Below, one piece after another: positions 1 through 8,961 of a stretch of DNA of 64,000 nt. Source of the stretch: an uncultured Alphaproteobacteria bacterium (GTDB taxonomy: Bacteria > Pseudomonadota > Alphaproteobacteria > RF32 > CAG-239); contig CAKQSV010000007.1 in the NCBI GenBank assembly GCA_934273635.1, positions 11,600-75,599 on the forward strand, written 5' to 3'. Position 1 is the stretch's first letter. The number at the start of each line of letters is the position of its first letter. Made by a program: the position numbers and the translations under genes. The notes under the pieces are model-generated. The model ran no database searches, was not told the origin of the DNA, and saw only the letters and a program-made list of their open reading frames with translations.

Positions 1-1
1 T

Positions 2-943
2 GAGGATATTCGCCCGCTCTCAAAGCACGGCAAACCGAATCTGATTGTGTTTATTGTCGGCGAGACCACCCGCGCCGCCAACTTTTCGCTCAACGGCTAT
101 CACCGCCCCACCAACGAGGCGCTGACGCCCTATCTTAAAGAAATCGCCTATTATCCAGACACGCAAGCTTGCGGCACATCAACCGCCGTGTCGGTGCCTT
201 GTATGTTTTTGCCGACCCCTCGAGAAGAATACAAAACCGGCAGCGAACTGCATATCGAAAACCTGTTAGACGTGTATAAGCAAGCCGGTTATAGAATTTT
301 GTGGCGAGACAACGACGGTGGGTGCAAGCACATTTGCGACCGTGTGCTTTATGAAGAACCATGTGACGAAAAGGTCTGCCTTGATGATATTCTGTTGCGG
401 GGGTTAAAGGGTAAAATCAGCGCCTCACGCGATAATCAGTTGGTTGTCTTGCACACCCGCGGCAGTCACGGTCCGACCTATAATCAGCAATATGATGAAA
501 GCAGCAATCACTACGCTCCCGCTTGTCAGGATAATTATTTGTGGAACTGCACTCCCGAGGAATTGACCAACGCATACGATAACACCGTACACTATGTGTC
601 GGGTTTTATCGCCCGTACTATCGAGTTGTTGCAATCATTGCAAGGTCGCTATAACACCGCTTTGTTTTATGTTTCCGACCACGGCGAATCTTTAGGCGAA
701 AACGACCAATACCTCCACGCCGCGCCTTACAACAAAGCGCCCGACTACCAAATTAATGTTCCGATGTTGCTGTGGCTGCCGCAAAACAACGGATTCAATC
801 TTTCAACGCTATGCCTAAAACAACAGGCGCAGGCAGGGTATTCACATGACAATGTTTTCCACAGCCTGTTGGGTTTAAGCGGCATTTCAGGCGCGATTTA
901 CAACCCCGAACTTGATATTTTTTCAACCTGCCGCAAAAAATAA
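2..943 (+). CDS. Lipid A phosphoethanolamine transferase (EptA/MCR family), 5' end outside window
   Basis: The reading frame is open from base 2, so the gene starts before the window and its N-terminal membrane domain is not seen. The visible 313 residues are the periplasmic alkaline-phosphatase-like domain that moves phosphoethanolamine from phosphatidylethanolamine to lipid A or core sugars. Visible family marks are GETTRAANFSLNGY with the zinc-binding Glu, CGTSTAVSVPCMF with the presumed nucleophilic Thr, a GSHGPTY histidine motif, and SDHGESLGE with the Asp-His zinc pair followed by LHAAPY. Several cysteines fit the disulfide-rich fold. In known relatives this modification lowers polymyxin binding; that is family knowledge, and the acceptor here cannot be told from sequence. 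An internal GTG at 47 is not a real start because homology continues upstream of it. Confidence 0.93.
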   Translation, partial: EDIRPLSKHGKPNLIVFIVGETTRAANFSLNGYHRPTNEALTPYLKEIAYYPDTQACGTSTAVSVPCMFLPTPREEYKTGSELHIENLLDVYKQAGYRILWRDNDGGCKHICDRVLYEEPCDEKVCLDDILLRGLKGKISASRDNQLVVLHTRGSHGPTYNQQYDESSNHYAPACQDNYLWNCTPEELTNAYDNTVHYVSGFIARTIELLQSLQGRYNTALFYVSDHGESLGENDQYLHAAPYNKAPDYQINVPMLLWLPQNNGFNLSTLCLKQQAQAGYSHDNVFHSLLGLSGISGAIYNPELDIFSTCRKK

Positions 944-1052
944 TTCGTGATTGATAAACGTTAAAAGCCTATTTTTAAGTAAAATCAACACATTAGTTAG
1001 CGGTATTATAATACCAGTTTACAACTATTTGAAAATAATGACTTTTTTATTG

Positions 1053-1080
1053 TTGACATTAGTTTTTTTTTAGGTATATT
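1053..1080 (+). promoter_or_regulatory. Sigma-70-type promoter of rplM-rpsI
   Basis: A perfect TTGACA at 1053-1058 is followed after 16 bases by TATATT at 1075-1080, about 40 bases before the rplM start. The surrounding 160 bases are AT-rich and hold no other gene. Confidence 0.75.
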
Positions 1081-1121
1081 CAAACCGAATTTAACAACAA
1101 TCTTTTGTAAAGAGAGACAAC

Positions 1122-1589
1122 ATGAACACTTATGCAACTAAAGCATCTGACATTGAAAGAAAATGGTATGTTGTAGACGCTGAAGATGTAGTTTTGGGTC
1201 GCTTGTCTGCCGAAGTTTCTAAACTTTTGCGCGGCAAACACAAACCGAGCTACTCTCCGAACTTGGACTGCGGCGACTATGTTATCGTTATCAATGCGGA
1301 TAAAGTAAAATTGACCGGCAAAAAATTGACCGATAAAAAGTATTTCAAACACACCGGTTGGATTGGCGGTATTAAAGAAACCACCCCTGCAAAAATTTTG
1401 GCAGGTCGTTTCCCTGAAAGAGTTATCATCAAAGCTGTTGAGCGCATGATTACTCGTAACCCTCTCGGTCGTCAGCAAATGACCAAATTGAAGGTTTATG
1501 CCGGCTCTGAGCACCCGCACACAGCGCAAAATCCTGAAGTTTTTGATATTGCCGCTAAAAATGAGAAGAATAAAAGGAGCGAGTTATAA
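1122..1589 (+). CDS. rplM: 50S ribosomal protein L13
   Basis: This 155-residue protein is ribosomal protein L13, an early 23S rRNA-binding protein of the large subunit. It starts KWYVVDAEDVVLGRLSAEVS, the usual L13 opening, and carries the conserved HTGWIGG segment and the RNPLGRQQMTKLKVYAG block. The C-terminus is slightly longer than average and rich in Lys and Glu. The start is preceded by an AGAGAG ribosome-binding site. Its stop overlaps the start of rpsI by one base (TAATG), so the two proteins are translationally coupled, the standard rplM-rpsI arrangement. Confidence 0.98.
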   Translation: MNTYATKASDIERKWYVVDAEDVVLGRLSAEVSKLLRGKHKPSYSPNLDCGDYVIVINADKVKLTGKKLTDKKYFKHTGWIGGIKETTPAKILAGRFPERVIIKAVERMITRNPLGRQQMTKLKVYAGSEHPHTAQNPEVFDIAAKNEKNKRSEL

Positions 1590-2065
1590 TGGCTGAAAAA
1601 ATCGAATCTTTGAAAGATATTAAGAGTGCTGCCAGCGCAACTGCTGAAGTTAAGACTCGCAAACCTAGCCGCGACAAGCAGGGTCGTTCTTATGCTACCG
1701 GTAAAAGAAAAGACGCCGTTGCTCGCGTTTGGATTAAGCCGGGTAAAGGTAACATTACCATTAACGAGAAATCTATTGACCAATATTTTGCTCGTCCGGT
1801 ATTGAAAATGATTATCAATCAACCTTTTGAGATTGCTAACCGCGTTAATGAATTTGACGTTGTATGCACTGTAAAAGGCGGTGGCTTGTCTGGTCAGGCC
1901 GGTGCTATCAAACACGGTATTTCTAAGGCTTTGAACGAATACGAGCCGGAATTGAGAGCCGTTTTGAAGAAAGCCGGATTCTTGACACGTGATGACCGTG
2001 TTGTTGAACGTAAGAAATTCGGTAAGGCTAAGGCTCGCCGTTCTTACCAGTTCTCAAAACGTTAA
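1589..2065 (+). CDS. rpsI: 30S ribosomal protein S9
   Basis: This 158-residue protein is ribosomal protein S9, part of the small-subunit head whose C-terminal tail reaches the P-site tRNA. It has the YATGKRKDAVARVWIKPG opening of the S9 core, the GGGLSGQAGAIKHGI motif and the invariant SKR end. About 28 extra residues precede the core (basic, Ser/Ala-rich), a length common in Alphaproteobacteria. It is coupled to rplM by a one-base stop/start overlap and is followed by a hairpin terminator. Confidence 0.98.
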   Translation: MAEKIESLKDIKSAASATAEVKTRKPSRDKQGRSYATGKRKDAVARVWIKPGKGNITINEKSIDQYFARPVLKMIINQPFEIANRVNEFDVVCTVKGGGLSGQAGAIKHGISKALNEYEPELRAVLKKAGFLTRDDRVVERKKFGKAKARRSYQFSKR

Positions 2066-2095
2066 TTGGTATCAGAAAAATACATTTTATTTTCA

Positions 2096-2126
2096 ATGGG
2101 TTGCAAGAAATTGCAACCCATTTTTG
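2096..2126 (+). terminator. Rho-independent terminator of rplM-rpsI
   Basis: An 11-bp perfect stem (ATGGGTTGCAA / TTGCAACCCAT) with a four-base loop is followed by a run of five T, 31 bases after the rpsI stop. Confidence 0.9.
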
Positions 2127-2942
2127 TGTTCAGAGAATCGCCGTTGCGGGGCGTTATTTTTTGTTCAAGAAAGTAGCAATATACCGTAGACGCAATGACG
2201 TTTCTGGGTGATTCTTCCTTAAATTTTTAGGGAAGACGGATTTCTTAAGAGGACAGGAGCTAACAGCGAACTGTACTCTTGTTGAAATCCTGATGAGTTT
2301 AAAGTTATGTTTGGAGTTTTAATTAAGAGGCTTTCCCTTACTTTAAACTCACCCTAACCAATTCCGACTAAGTTTCGCTGCGCGTCGGTTACCCTAGCTA
2401 GCTCAACAAGTCTCATTGCGTCTGCTTAGCCAAACGGCCACTGGCAGTTTGGCTTGCGACCGCTCTAATAATTTAGAGAGGGAGTCTCCACCACTCGTCA
2501 CTGCGAGGCGGCGTGCCGACGAAGCAGTCCAGTCGATTGATTCGGCTGTATTTTTTAGACTGGATTGCTTCGCCCGCTCTGCGGTCTCGCAATGACGTTT
2601 GGGGAGAACGAGCCCAGTCGTAATGACGGCGGAGAGGGACGTTGGATTGCTTCGTCAGCAAAGCTGACTCGCAATGACAATGGTGGGTAACGCGGGCTCG
2701 TGATGACGTATGGGAAGGTGGACGGCGGGCTCGTGATGACTATTGCGGAGGTATGGATGGTGGACTTTCGGTTATAATGATTAAGTTAAAGTGATGATTA
2801 TATTAGGGCATAACGCGCAGGTGTTATGCAAACACAGCTACAATATTAAAAGCGCACGCAAGTATAATAAAATACCAACACGGCATAACAAGCACAGGGA
2901 TGAAAAAAAACACTAGCGCAATATAAAACATAAGGAACGGGG
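2127..2942. other. Gene-free stretch of about 800 bases made of repeats and stem-loops
   Basis: No credible gene is present. The stretch holds an inverted repeat GAGTTTAAAG (2295-2304) / CTTTAAACTC (2341-2350), an 8-bp stem-loop AGCCAAAC / GTTTGGCT (2428-2454), half of an AGAGAGGG stem motif near 2473-2483, and the palindromic repeat cluster at 2495-2741. The last 180 bases are AT-rich and probably carry the promoter of the next gene, but no convincing -35/-10 pair was found. Parts of the same modules recur at 23751-23839 and 25981-26018. Confidence 0.7.
2495..2741. repeat. Cluster of palindromic interspersed repeats
   Basis: Three units of a roughly 40-base repeat with ends CTGGATTGCTTCG and CTCGCAATGACG occur at about 2495-2533 (inverted and diverged), 2556-2597 and 2642-2680. 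Shorter degenerate pieces ending in GTAATGACG or GTGATGAC follow at 2611-2628, 2693-2709 and 2727-2741. The first two units face each other and could form one long hairpin around an AT-rich loop. Single copies occur at 23751-23782 and 25981-26018, so this is a dispersed genomic element rather than a local duplication. Confidence 0.8.
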
Positions 2943-3842
2943 ATGGGATATATTTTAGCAATGACGGCGGTGATTTTGTGGAGTTTTAATTTGGTGATTG
3001 CCGATTATTTCGCCGCTACCCTCACACCTTTTGAGTTGGCGTTCGGGCGTTGGCTGATTGCCGTGGTCGTTTTGCTGCCGTTCACTCTGTCGGGTATTAT
3101 TCGCAACTATAAAGTCCTATTACGGCACATTGGATTGATTTTATTTTTGGCTGTGTTCGGAATTGTGCTCAACAACACCCTCATCTATTATGCCGGTCAG
3201 ACCTCATCAGCCATAGACATGGGCTTGTTAGACGTGACGGGACCGCTGTTTATTGTTATTTTGTCGTGGATATGGAACAAGGCGCCGATAAAAATTATGC
3301 AGGTTATCGGGTTGCTGCTCGCCTGTTGGGGCGTGGTGGAGATTGTTACTAACGGCGACTTACGGCAGTTGGGTAAAATCAAGCCGGTTGTCGGCAACTT
3401 GTGGATGCTCATCAACTGTTTTATTTTCGCGGTGTATTCGGTATTGCAATCCAGACGACCGAAAGATATTTCTCAAGCTCAATTATTGGAGGTTTCGGCC
3501 ATTATAGGTACAATCATCATGCTGCCATTGATGTTGGCAACCACACCAAAATCGCAATTATTGGCGCTTAATGCCGAAGAATTTTTGGTTATTCTCTATC
3601 TGGGAATTGCCAACTCGGTTATTGCCTTTTTGGCGTGGAACATCGCGCTCAACAAAATCGGCAGTATTAAAACCGGCGTGATTTATTATCTTATGCCCCT
3701 GTTCGGCGGGATAGAGGCGCACTTTGCACTCGGTGAAAAACTTTATTCATCCGAGGTTATCGGCGGCATATTTATTTTGGCAGGCGTCATCTGCACCACA
3801 ATCGCCGACCTCAAAAAGAAAAGCCCACCTGCGCGCAGATGA
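2943..3842 (+). CDS. EamA/DMT-family transporter
   Basis: This 299-residue protein has about ten hydrophobic segments arranged as two EamA repeats of five, the layout of the drug/metabolite transporter superfamily in the inner membrane. The N-terminal half has the typical ILWSFNLVIADYF start and an FELAFGRWLIAV second helix; the C-terminal half has YLGIANSVIAFLAWNIAL and LMPLFGGIEAHFALGE, which match the conserved second EamA repeat. The protein ends with a short basic tail. Substrate cannot be inferred; relatives export amino acids, nucleobases or other small metabolites. An AAGGAACGGGG site lies directly before the ATG. The gene sits alone, and its stop codon is inside a terminator shared with the convergent atp operon. 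Confidence 0.9.
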   Translation: MGYILAMTAVILWSFNLVIADYFAATLTPFELAFGRWLIAVVVLLPFTLSGIIRNYKVLLRHIGLILFLAVFGIVLNNTLIYYAGQTSSAIDMGLLDVTGPLFIVILSWIWNKAPIKIMQVIGLLLACWGVVEIVTNGDLRQLGKIKPVVGNLWMLINCFIFAVYSVLQSRRPKDISQAQLLEVSAIIGTIIMLPLMLATTPKSQLLALNAEEFLVILYLGIANSVIAFLAWNIALNKIGSIKTGVIYYLMPLFGGIEAHFALGEKLYSSEVIGGIFILAGVICTTIADLKKKSPPARR

Positions 3843-3849
3843 GCTTTTT
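3819..3849. terminator. Bidirectional terminator between the EamA gene and atpC
   Basis: AAAAGCCCACCTGCGCGCAG pairs with the following CTGCGCGCAGGTGGG-like arm to give a GC-rich hairpin with A-rich and T-rich flanks on opposite sides. It overlaps the stop codon of the transporter and serves the convergent atpC gene from the other strand. Confidence 0.75.
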
Positions 3850-3870
3850 CTGATTGATTTTATTGACTGA

Positions 3871-4296
3871 TTAAGCAACCTGTTCCAGATATTTGAAAAT
3901 ATACTGATAAAATTCAATATCACTATCAGACTGACCGGCCTCGCCTTGCGACAACGTGGCGTTCAGCGCGTCCAAATCTTTTTGATGCTCGTATTTTAAG
4001 ACCTGAACCCGTGCCGTGTTGATGTCGGCAAAATCAATCATCTTTTCGGTTGTGACCGTGCATTTGTCAGCCGCCACGTTCGCCACGCCGCCTTTGACAA
4101 AGTATTGCTTGGACACCGTGTTATCGGCGTTAAGCACACTCATTACACCGTTTTCAAGCAACAGGGTGGTCGGCGCGCGGTCGGGCAAAATGGTAATCAC
4201 ACCCTTTTGCGCCGGCAACATAACCTTCGCGACCTCCGTCTCAGGCAAAACCTTATGCGGCAAAACAACCGATAATCTGATATTTTCTTTTGTCAT
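3871..4296 (-). CDS. atpC: F-type ATP synthase epsilon subunit
   Basis: This 141-residue protein is the epsilon subunit of F1, the central-stalk component that couples gamma rotation to the c-ring and can inhibit ATP hydrolysis. The N-terminal beta-sandwich domain is clear (VVLPHKVLPETEVAKVMLPA, then GVITILPDRAPTTLLLENGV and YFVKGGVANV). The C-terminal part is short and poorly conserved, as is common in Alphaproteobacteria. Two ATGs stand together; the second, at 4296, lies seven bases after AAGGA and is preferred. It is the last gene of atpHAGDC, 21 bases after atpD. Confidence 0.95.
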   Translation of the reverse strand: MTKENIRLSVVLPHKVLPETEVAKVMLPAQKGVITILPDRAPTTLLLENGVMSVLNADNTVSKQYFVKGGVANVAADKCTVTTEKMIDFADINTARVQVLKYEHQKDLDALNATLSQGEAGQSDSDIEFYQYIFKYLEQVA

Positions 4297-4317
4297 CATA
4301 TTTTCCTTAAATCAGGT

Positions 4318-5859
4318 TTAAGCGGCTTCCTTCATGGTTTTAGCGTTCTCTAAAACCTCTTCAATCGTGCCGACCATATAGAAAGCCTGCTCCGGAATAT
4401 CGTCGTACAAGCCGTCAATGATACCCTTAAAGCCTTTGATGGTGTCTTCAAGTTTTACAAACTTACCAGCGCGACCGGTGAACACTTCTGCCACATGGAA
4501 CGGCTGAGACAGGAACTTTTGAACCTTACGGGCACGAGACACGGTCAGCTTGTCTTCTTCAGACAGCTCGTCCATACCCAAAATGGCGATAATATCCTGC
4601 AAAGACTTATACTTTTGCAAAATCTCTTGAACACGACGAGCCACACGGTAGTGCTCCTCGCCCACAACGTTCGGCGACAAAATACGACTGGTCGAATCGA
4701 GCGGGTCAACCGCAGGATAAATACCAAGCTCGGCGATTGAACGCGACAACACGGTGGTGGCATCGAGGTGTGCAAACGTCGTCGCCGGCGCAGGGTCGGT
4801 CAAGTCATCGGCCGGCACATAAACCGCCTGTACCGAGGTGATTGAACCATGTTTGGTAGAGGTAATGCGCTCTTGCATCGCGCCCATATCCGTACCCAAT
4901 GTCGGCTGATAGCCCACGGCTGACGGAATACGTCCCAACAAAGCTGAAACCTCAGAACCTGCCTGTGTGAAGCGGAAGATGTTATCTACGAAAAACAGCA
5001 CGTCTTGATGTTCTTCGTCGCGGAAATATTCAGCCTCGGTCAAACCGGTCAGAGCCACACGAGCGCGAGCCCCCGGAGGTTCGTTCATCTGGCCATAAAC
5101 CAACACGGTTTTAGAGTTGGCGCTTTTCAAATCAATAATACCGGAGTCAATCATCTCGTGATAAAGGTCGTTACCTTCGCGGGTTCGCTCACCCACGCCG
5201 GCAAAAACCGAGTAGCCGCCGTGACCTTTGGCAACGTTGTGAATCAACTCTTGAATCAGCACGGTTTTGCCCACGCCGGCGCCACCGAACAGACCGATTT
5301 TACCACCTTTGGCATAAGGCTCAAGCAAGTCAATAACCTTAATACCGGTTGTCAAAATCTCGGTTTCGGTCGATTGTTCCGTAAACGCAGGCGCTTCACG
5401 GTGAATCGGAAACTCTAATTTGGTTTTAATCGCGCCGCGCTCGTCAACCGGCTCGCCAATCACGTTGATAATACGTCCCAACAGCTCGGGTCCAACCGGA
5501 ATTTGAATCGGGTGACCGGTGTTTTTAACCGGCAAACCTCTGACCAAACCGTCTGTCGTATCCATAGCAATGGTACGAACGGTGTTTTCACCAAGGTGCT
5601 GTTCAACTTCCAGTACCAGTTTTTTGCCGTGGTTATCGCACTCAAGCGCCGTCAAAATGTTGGGCAACTCCTCAACACTCTTAAACTTGACGTCGACAAC
5701 GGCGCCCAATACCTGCGACACAACACCGTCAGCCAAATTTTGGTTTTTGGTTGACTGCGGCGTTTTCTTTTTTGTTTCAGAAACATTTTTAGCCGCGGCG
5801 CGCACTGTCTTTTTGGCGGTCGTAGCTTTTGATGTTTTGGCGGTTTTCTTTTCCGTCAT
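4318..5859 (-). CDS. atpD: F-type ATP synthase beta subunit
   Basis: This 513-residue protein is the catalytic beta subunit of F1. The Walker A sequence GGAGVGKTVLI, the GERTREGNDLYHEM segment, the VDNIFRFTQAGSEVSALLGR block and the DPAPATTFAHLDATTVLSR signature are all present. The core begins near residue 44; before it lies a Lys/Ala/Thr-rich extension of about 40 residues, which makes the protein longer than the usual 470-480. Comparable extensions are known from several Rhizobiales. The start at 5859 is chosen because AAGGAG lies six bases before it, while the in-frame ATG at 5865 abuts the Shine-Dalgarno itself. It lies 14 bases after atpG. Confidence 0.98.
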   Translation of the reverse strand: MTEKKTAKTSKATTAKKTVRAAAKNVSETKKKTPQSTKNQNLADGVVSQVLGAVVDVKFKSVEELPNILTALECDNHGKKLVLEVEQHLGENTVRTIAMDTTDGLVRGLPVKNTGHPIQIPVGPELLGRIINVIGEPVDERGAIKTKLEFPIHREAPAFTEQSTETEILTTGIKVIDLLEPYAKGGKIGLFGGAGVGKTVLIQELIHNVAKGHGGYSVFAGVGERTREGNDLYHEMIDSGIIDLKSANSKTVLVYGQMNEPPGARARVALTGLTEAEYFRDEEHQDVLFFVDNIFRFTQAGSEVSALLGRIPSAVGYQPTLGTDMGAMQERITSTKHGSITSVQAVYVPADDLTDPAPATTFAHLDATTVLSRSIAELGIYPAVDPLDSTSRILSPNVVGEEHYRVARRVQEILQKYKSLQDIIAILGMDELSEEDKLTVSRARKVQKFLSQPFHVAEVFTGRAGKFVKLEDTIKGFKGIIDGLYDDIPEQAFYMVGTIEEVLENAKTMKEAA

Positions 5860-5873
5860 ATTCATCTCCTTTT

Positions 5874-6779
5874 TTATAGTGCTTCCGCACCTGCAATAAT
5901 TTCTATCAGTTCGGTTGTAATGCTCGTTTGACGCATACGGTTATACTTTAGGGTCAGTTTGGATATCATATCTTTGGCATTGCGCGTCGCATTGTCCATA
6001 GACGTCATCCGCGCCCCCTGCTCCGAAGCCTGCGAATTGATGATATAAGCAAAAAATTCAGACTTCAGATAATTGGACAGCAAACCTTCAATCACACCGG
6101 TCGGTGTCGGCTCGTATTCATAAGCGGCACCATTGACCAACATATCTTCAGCCGCCGCCGTTTGAGAAAATTCTATCGGCAAAAACCGCTCTGAGATTAT
6201 CTCACGGTTGATAGCCGAGTGAAAACGGCTGTAAACGACTTCGCACACATCAAAGTCTCCGCTCTGATAAGCTCGGCACAGTTGCTCGGCGATAATTGAA
6301 GCCTCAGTATAGTCAGCGCCTTTGCGGGCGATGCCATCCAACACCGCGCTTACGGCCTCGGGGTGCGTGCGGCAGATAATGTCTCGCCCTTTGCGACCGA
6401 TACACATGACCTTAACCTCACAACCGGCTTGTTTGAGCTCGTTAAAACGCTGAACCGCCGCTTTGGCGACATTGGCGTTATAGCTGCCGCACAAGCCTCT
6501 ATCCGAGGTGAACACCACAAGCAGATATTTGTGAGCGTTTTCCCGACACTGCATTAACTGAGGCAGAGCGGGAGCGTTTTTGTCGGCCTTTTTAGACTTA
6601 ATCTCAGCCGCGGCGCGTGACAGTATTTTGGCAATACTGTCACTATAAGCCGCAGAACTTTCCGTAAGCATTTGCGCTTTGCGCAGACGAGCAGCCGCAA
6701 CCATCTTCATCGCTGAAGTGATTTTTTGCGTGGATTTTATGGATTCAATACGAGTTCTTAACTCTTTTAATCCGGCCAT
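5874..6779 (-). CDS. atpG: F-type ATP synthase gamma subunit
   Basis: This 301-residue protein is the rotating central shaft of F1. The N-terminal helix LRTRIESIKSTQKITSAMKM and the C-terminal helix MDNATRNAKDMISKLTLKYN with RQTSITTELIEIIAGAEAL are the conserved coiled-coil parts; the middle holds the FTSDRGLCGSYN motif. Length is normal. AAGGAG lies five bases before the start. It stands between atpA and atpD with gaps of 9 and 14 bases. Confidence 0.98.
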   Translation of the reverse strand: MAGLKELRTRIESIKSTQKITSAMKMVAAARLRKAQMLTESSAAYSDSIAKILSRAAAEIKSKKADKNAPALPQLMQCRENAHKYLLVVFTSDRGLCGSYNANVAKAAVQRFNELKQAGCEVKVMCIGRKGRDIICRTHPEAVSAVLDGIARKGADYTEASIIAEQLCRAYQSGDFDVCEVVYSRFHSAINREIISERFLPIEFSQTAAAEDMLVNGAAYEYEPTPTGVIEGLLSNYLKSEFFAYIINSQASEQGARMTSMDNATRNAKDMISKLTLKYNRMRQTSITTELIEIIAGAEAL

Positions 6780-6788
6780 TTCTGCTCC

Positions 6789-8339
6789 TTACGCTGCTTT
6801 GTCGTCACTTGTAAATTCACTTAAAAAGTCATCGTAAAATCTGGTCAACTTATCTTTAAGTTCATCAGAAATCACTTTTTCCTCTTTAATTTGTTCCAAA
6901 TATTCCGGATAGTTGGCTTTGATAGACTCAATGGCTCTTTGCTCAAAAGCGCTGACATCCGCCACCGGAATTCTATCCAAATAGCCATGAACACCGGCAA
7001 AGATTGCAACCACCTCTTCCGCTACCGGCAGTGGGTGATAAACCGGCTGTTTGAGCAGTTCGGTTAATCTTTCACCGCGAGCGAGCAGTTTTTTGGTAGA
7101 GGCGTCAAGGTCAGACGCAAACTGAGCAAACGCCGCCATTTCACGATATTGAGCCAGTTCCAACTTAATCGTGCCGGCAACCTGTTTCATCGCTTTGATT
7201 TGCGCGGCAGAACCCACACGGCTGACTGAAATACCAACGTTTACGGCCGGACGAACACCCTGATAGAACAAGCTGGTCTCCAAGAATATCTGACCGTCGG
7301 TAATTGAAATCACGTTGGTCGGAATATAAGCGGACACATCGCCTGCCTGCGTTTCAATAACCGGCAACGCGGTCAGAGAACCAGCACCCTCTTTGTCGTT
7401 CATTTTTGCCGCACGTTCAAGCAATCTTGAGTGCAGATAGAACACGTCTCCGGGATATGCCTCACGCCCTGGCGGACGACGGAGCAACAAAGACATTTGA
7501 CGGTATGCCGTCGCCTGTTTGGACAGGTCGTCATAAAAGATGACGGCGTGCATGCCGTTGTCGCGGAAATATTCGCCCATTGCGCAACCCGAATACGGCG
7601 CAATAAACTGCAGCGGAGCAGAATCGGACGCGGTCGCCGCGACCACAATGGTATATTCCAAAGCGCCGTAGTCTTTAAGGGTTTGAACCACCTGCGCTAC
7701 GGTCGAGCGTTTTTGACCAACCGCGACATAAATGCAAAACAGCTTATCTTTGTCGGATTTGGCCGCGTCATTAATTTTTTTCTGATTGATGATCGTATCA
7801 ACGATGATTGAGGTTTTACCGGTTTGACGGTCGCCGATAATCAGCTCACGCTGACCGCGCCCAATCGGAATAAGCGCGTCAATCACTTTCAAACCTGTTT
7901 GCACCGGCTCATGAACGCTTTTACGAGGCATAATTCCGGGAGCTTTCACCTCAGAATTACTAAACTCGGTCGCTTTTACCGCTCCTTTTCCGTCAATCGG
8001 ATTTCCCAGAGCGTCAACAACACGTCCAAGCAGTCCCTTACCAACAGGAACGCTCACGATTTTATCGGTCCGGCGCACGGTGTCGCCTTCCTTAATGGAC
8101 TCGTCCGAGCCGAAGATAACAACACCGACGTTGTCTTCTTCCAAGTTAAGAGCCATGCCCTTAACGCCGCTTTCAAACTCGACCATCTCGTTGTATTGAA
8201 CTTTGTCCAGACCATAAACGCGAGCAATACCATCACCTACGGACAAAACCTTTCCGACCTCAGAGACATCTAAATTGACATCCGCCTCGGCGATTTTGTC
8301 TTTAATAATGGAAGATATTTCACTTGCTTGCACAGACAT
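6789..8339 (-). CDS. atpA: F-type ATP synthase alpha subunit
   Basis: This 516-residue protein is the non-catalytic nucleotide-binding alpha subunit of F1. It shows the P-loop GDRQTGKTSI, the VDALGNPIDGKG stretch, the CIYVAVGQKRSTVAQVV region and the PAVNVGISVSRVGSAAQ signature. Its ATG overlaps the atpH stop by one base (TAATG), and an AGGTGG site lies six bases upstream inside the atpH 3' end. Length and order match the family. Confidence 0.98.
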   Translation of the reverse strand: MSVQASEISSIIKDKIAEADVNLDVSEVGKVLSVGDGIARVYGLDKVQYNEMVEFESGVKGMALNLEEDNVGVVIFGSDESIKEGDTVRRTDKIVSVPVGKGLLGRVVDALGNPIDGKGAVKATEFSNSEVKAPGIMPRKSVHEPVQTGLKVIDALIPIGRGQRELIIGDRQTGKTSIIVDTIINQKKINDAAKSDKDKLFCIYVAVGQKRSTVAQVVQTLKDYGALEYTIVVAATASDSAPLQFIAPYSGCAMGEYFRDNGMHAVIFYDDLSKQATAYRQMSLLLRRPPGREAYPGDVFYLHSRLLERAAKMNDKEGAGSLTALPVIETQAGDVSAYIPTNVISITDGQIFLETSLFYQGVRPAVNVGISVSRVGSAAQIKAMKQVAGTIKLELAQYREMAAFAQFASDLDASTKKLLARGERLTELLKQPVYHPLPVAEEVVAIFAGVHGYLDRIPVADVSAFEQRAIESIKANYPEYLEQIKEEKVISDELKDKLTRFYDDFLSEFTSDDKAA

Positions 8340-8893
8340 TATTGTCCACCTTTCATTATTATTTCCAAACGAGTCAGTTTTCCTTGGATAGAATCATCTA
8401 TCATTGAAGAACCATATTTGATAACCAATCCACCCAACAAATCAGGCTTTATGGCATAATTAATCAAAACCTCTTTGCCAAGTTTTGCCTCAAGCAAGGT
8501 TTTGAGTTTTTTATCTTGAGCGGCACTCAGAGGCGTTACGGTTGAGACCTCAACCTCCTCAATATTATGCTGCTTATAATAAATGTGCTTAAATTCATCG
8601 AGAATATCCAAAACATCAGCCATACGACCGTTTTGGGTTAAAATATCCAAACACGCCGACATTTCTTTGCCCAATTTCAGCTTTTGCGCAATCTCTTTCA
8701 CAGTCTGTCGTTTGGACTCGACGTTCCAAATTTGATTGGACAGATTATTCACAATTTGCGGATCTGCGGTAAAAACCGCACGCAAAGCGTCAACATCAGC
8801 GGACACCTTTTTGAGTTGCTTGGTTTCTTCCGCCGCCTGATATAACGAACTGGCGTATGTTGCGACAATTCTTGATTTTGAAACTTTTTTCAC
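8339..8893 (-). CDS. atpH: F-type ATP synthase delta subunit
   Basis: This 184-residue protein is the delta subunit (OSCP) that joins F1 to the peripheral stalk. The N-terminal helical domain starts RIVATYASSLYQAA, and the C-terminal signature is visible as INYAIKPDLLGGLVIKYGSSMIDDSI split over residues 142-168. The start codon is GTG, about nine bases after AAAGAGAG. It is the first atp gene; the F0 genes a, b and c are not in this window, matching the separate F0 and F1 operons of Alphaproteobacteria. Confidence 0.96.
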   Translation of the reverse strand: MKKVSKSRIVATYASSLYQAAEETKQLKKVSADVDALRAVFTADPQIVNNLSNQIWNVESKRQTVKEIAQKLKLGKEMSACLDILTQNGRMADVLDILDEFKHIYYKQHNIEEVEVSTVTPLSAAQDKKLKTLLEAKLGKEVLINYAIKPDLLGGLVIKYGSSMIDDSIQGKLTRLEIIMKGGQ

Positions 8894-8961
8894 CGGTAAT
8901 TCTCTCTTTGATTAATCTGCGATAATATTAAACATCAAATCCTTTCTTTTTTATTAACTTC

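Noticed and set aside
2473..2661. 62-residue frame on the minus strand
   Set aside because: It lies within the palindromic repeat cluster and its residues are translations of the repeat (DRRAGEAIQSKK and similar); no ribosome site.
2495..2741. Possible CRISPR array
   Set aside because: Units vary in orientation, spacing and sequence, and no cas genes are present; the pattern is that of interspersed palindromes.
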